From assembly GCF_008633915.1 (NCBI RefSeq), contig NZ_VJNV01000015.1, positions 124,001 to 188,000 of the forward strand: a stretch of 64,000 nucleotides of DNA. Direction: 5' to 3'. The notes beneath the pieces were generated by a model. The model made no database searches and was not told where the DNA came from. It was given only the letters and a program-made list of their open reading frames with translations. This document shows positions 62,402 to 64,000 of this stretch, in pieces. Numbering within the stretch: the first letter of the stretch is position 1; the number at the start of each line of letters is the position of its first letter. This DNA comes from Campylobacter sp. LR291e (GTDB lineage Bacteria > Campylobacterota > Campylobacteria > Campylobacterales > Campylobacteraceae). The position numbers and the translations under genes are program-made.

Positions 62402-63607
62402 TTATTCTTCTTTTAGGTATTTTTTAATATTTCTTGCTGCTTGTCGAATACGGTTTTCATTTTCTATTAAGGCTAGTCTTACATACTCATCACCTACCTC
62501 GCCAAAGCCTATACCAGGGCTTACCGCCACACTTGCTTTTTGTAAAAGTTGTTTTGAAAATTCTAAGCTTTTTAAATGTGCCTTATTAGTAGGTAATTTT
62601 GCCCATATAAACATACTTGCACTTGGTCTAAGTAGATCCCAACCAGCATTTGTGAAGCTATCAAGCATTACTTCCAAACGTTTAGCATAGATATTTTTAA
62701 TATCTTCAATGCAAGTTTGATCCCCATTTAAGGCAATAGTAGCAGCTACTTGTATAGGCGTATACATTCCATAATCAAACCATGATTTTATCTTTTTTAA
62801 AGCTCCTATTAATTTTTTATTGCCTACCATAAAGCCTACACGCCAACCTGCCATATTATAGGACTTTGAAAGGGTATAGGTTTCAACAGCTACGTCTTTT
62901 GCTCCCTCAACTTCAAAAATAGAAGGGGTTTTATATTCCCCAAATGTTAATTCAGCATAGGCAATATCAGAAATCACATAAAAACGTTCTTTTTTTGCCA
63001 TTGCTACAAGTCTATCATAAAAGCTTTTTTGCACGGTTACGGTGGTAGGATTATGCGGGAAATTTACTACTAAAAATTTAGCCCTTGGAATGCTTTCATA
63101 AAGTGTTTTTTCTACATTTTCAAAGAATTTATTTTCATCAAGTTCAAATTTTTCATTATAAATTAAAGGCATTTTAGCCACATTTCCACCAGCTAAAATA
63201 AAGGCTTGACTATGTATAGGATAAGCAGGGGTTGGTACTATAGCTACGTCCCCTGGGTTTATAACAGCCCTTGCTAAATTTACAAAGCCTTCTTTTGAGC
63301 CCATAGTTGCTACTACTTCACTTTCAGGGTCAAAACTAGCCCCGTATTTTCTTTTATACCAATCACAAATTGCAAGTCTTAATTTATAAATTCCAGCAGA
63401 AACAGAATAACCTGAGGTTTTATCTTTATTGGCACTTTCACAAAGTTTATCTATAATGTGTTGAGGGGTTTTACCATCGGGATTTCCCATAGAAAAATCT
63501 ATAATATCCTCTCCACTTCTTCTAGCTGCCATTTTAATAGCATTTACTTCTGCAAAAACATAATTTGGTAATCTTTCAATGGTATTAAAACGAATTTCAT
63601 CAAACAT
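62402..63607 (-). CDS. PLP-dependent aminotransferase, class I (Cj0150c-like)
   Basis: A 401-residue aspartate-aminotransferase-fold enzyme. It shows 'IDFSMGNPDGKTP' near the start, 'VVNFPHNPTTVTV' (substrate-carboxylate loop), 'SDIAYAELTF', the PLP Lys in 'TLSKSYNMAGWRVGFMVG' (about 238-255), and the C-terminal 'YVRLALIENENRIRQAARN' Arg. Placed before hom in a leftward operon. Family members act as alanine or LL-diaminopimelate/succinyl-DAP aminotransferases; the exact substrate cannot be set from the sequence. AAGGAG lies before the ATG. Confidence 0.85.
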   Translation of the reverse strand: MFDEIRFNTIERLPNYVFAEVNAIKMAARRSGEDIIDFSMGNPDGKTPQHIIDKLCESANKDKTSGYSVSAGIYKLRLAICDWYKRKYGASFDPESEVVATMGSKEGFVNLARAVINPGDVAIVPTPAYPIHSQAFILAGGNVAKMPLIYNEKFELDENKFFENVEKTLYESIPRAKFLVVNFPHNPTTVTVQKSFYDRLVAMAKKERFYVISDIAYAELTFGEYKTPSIFEVEGAKDVAVETYTLSKSYNMAGWRVGFMVGNKKLIGALKKIKSWFDYGMYTPIQVAATIALNGDQTCIEDIKNIYAKRLEVMLDSFTNAGWDLLRPSASMFIWAKLPTNKAHLKSLEFSKQLLQKASVAVSPGIGFGEVGDEYVRLALIENENRIRQAARNIKKYLKEE

Positions 63608-63616
63608 TTTTTCTCC

Positions 63617-64000
63617 TTATTTAAGCGTAACTTCAAGCCCTCTTTTTATATTGTCTAAGGTATACATATCGCTTATTATTACATAACTTGCAGCACTTGG
63701 TACTGCTTCATTTAAAACCTTTTTTTTACTCGTGCTATTAATGCTTTTTATTAAATTTAAATTTCTATCTAAAAATAAAATTTTAGGATACCAATTATCT
63801 GAATCGCTTGATTTTATATTAATACTTCTTGCATTTATTAGGCTTATTGTATAGTCTTTAAAAGGCTTTTCTAGTGTTTTTGGGACATTTAAATCAAGCC
63901 TTGTGTTTGTTTTCATTATAGCATTTGAAAAATTTAGTTCGTATTCGTAATGATTACTAGCTAATTTTTTGATATTATCTATAAAAACAGCACTTGATTT
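63617..64000 (-). CDS. Periplasmic-type protein of unknown function, C-terminal part (start beyond window)
   Basis: The frame stays open from base 64000 (KSSAVFIDNIKKLASNHYEYEL...) through an internal Met at 63916 to the stop at 63617, so the true start is outside the window. The visible 127 residues contain 'FKDYTISLINARSINI', 'WYPKILFLDRNLNLIK' and 'VPSAASYVIISDMYTLDN', a beta-rich pattern like the MalM-type periplasmic proteins; the likeness is weak. It lies 9 bp upstream of the aminotransferase, same direction. Confidence 0.5.
   Translation of the reverse strand, partial: KSSAVFIDNIKKLASNHYEYELNFSNAIMKTNTRLDLNVPKTLEKPFKDYTISLINARSINIKSSDSDNWYPKILFLDRNLNLIKSINSTSKKKVLNEAVPSAASYVIISDMYTLDNIKRGLEVTLK

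Overview
The window is AT-rich and densely coded, and it reads as a chromosome segment of a Campylobacter species of the thermotolerant C. jejuni/C. lari kind. The evidence is the Kps capsule-export genes, a C. jejuni-like order ilvE-dmpI-bcp-queH-fabZ-lpxA-clpX-mreB-mreC, the typA/fliK/flgD/flgE block, torC/torA, and a cytochrome P450 directly after kpsC-kpsS. The species cannot be fixed from the sequence alone. Synteny statements are from memory of C. jejuni and are not computed here.

Layout: (1) 1-3425, end of kpsD, then kpsF and two glycosyltransferases. (2) 3422-8365, a DUF411 protein, a PepSY-like protein, exbB-exbD-tonB, and hisG-hisD without the rest of the his operon. (3) 8431-9136, a decayed membrane-protein gene. 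(4) 9165-11440, R-M locus 1: a DUF262-HNH nuclease and an EcoRI-family adenine methyltransferase carrying a 13-unit AG repeat. (5) 11620-25252, housekeeping genes (acpS, fliL, a phosphohexomutase, ybeY, recO, SPFH protein, ilvE to mreC). (6) 25309-26326, two small membrane proteins and a 3' fragment of a second acpS. (7) 26350-28842, R-M locus 2 (two methyltransferases around an HNH protein). (8) 28874-32354, tpiA-pgk-gapA and nadD, followed by a compact GC-richer structured element. (9) 32533-35633, R-M locus 3: a fused C5 plus amino-methyltransferase opposite a frameshifted HNH endonuclease. (10) 35695-42134, kpsC (half length), kpsS, a hydrolase-like membrane protein, P450, a small membrane protein, prfB. 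(11) 42189-44037, R-M locus 4: an EcoRI-like endonuclease switched off by a G9 tract, with a D12-class methyltransferase. (12) 44026-52088, typA and the flagellar rod/hook genes under sigma54-type promoters. (13) 52334-56294, TMAO/DMSO reductase pair and a HugZ-type heme oxygenase. (14) Two tRNAs, then 3.6 kb of heavily decayed genes, including one like a Tlde1/L,D-transpeptidase effector. (15) 60435-64000, trxA, yraN, hom, an aminotransferase and a partial periplasmic protein.

The main theme is restriction-modification. Four different R-M loci sit between housekeeping blocks that are recognisable but rearranged, and two carry simple repeats able to switch a gene on and off. An EcoRI-type methyltransferase and an EcoRI-type endonuclease are both present, but about 31 kb apart, each beside a partner of another family. 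The acpS fragment, the half-length kpsC and the decayed island beside the tRNAs all point to repeated insertion, recombination and loss.
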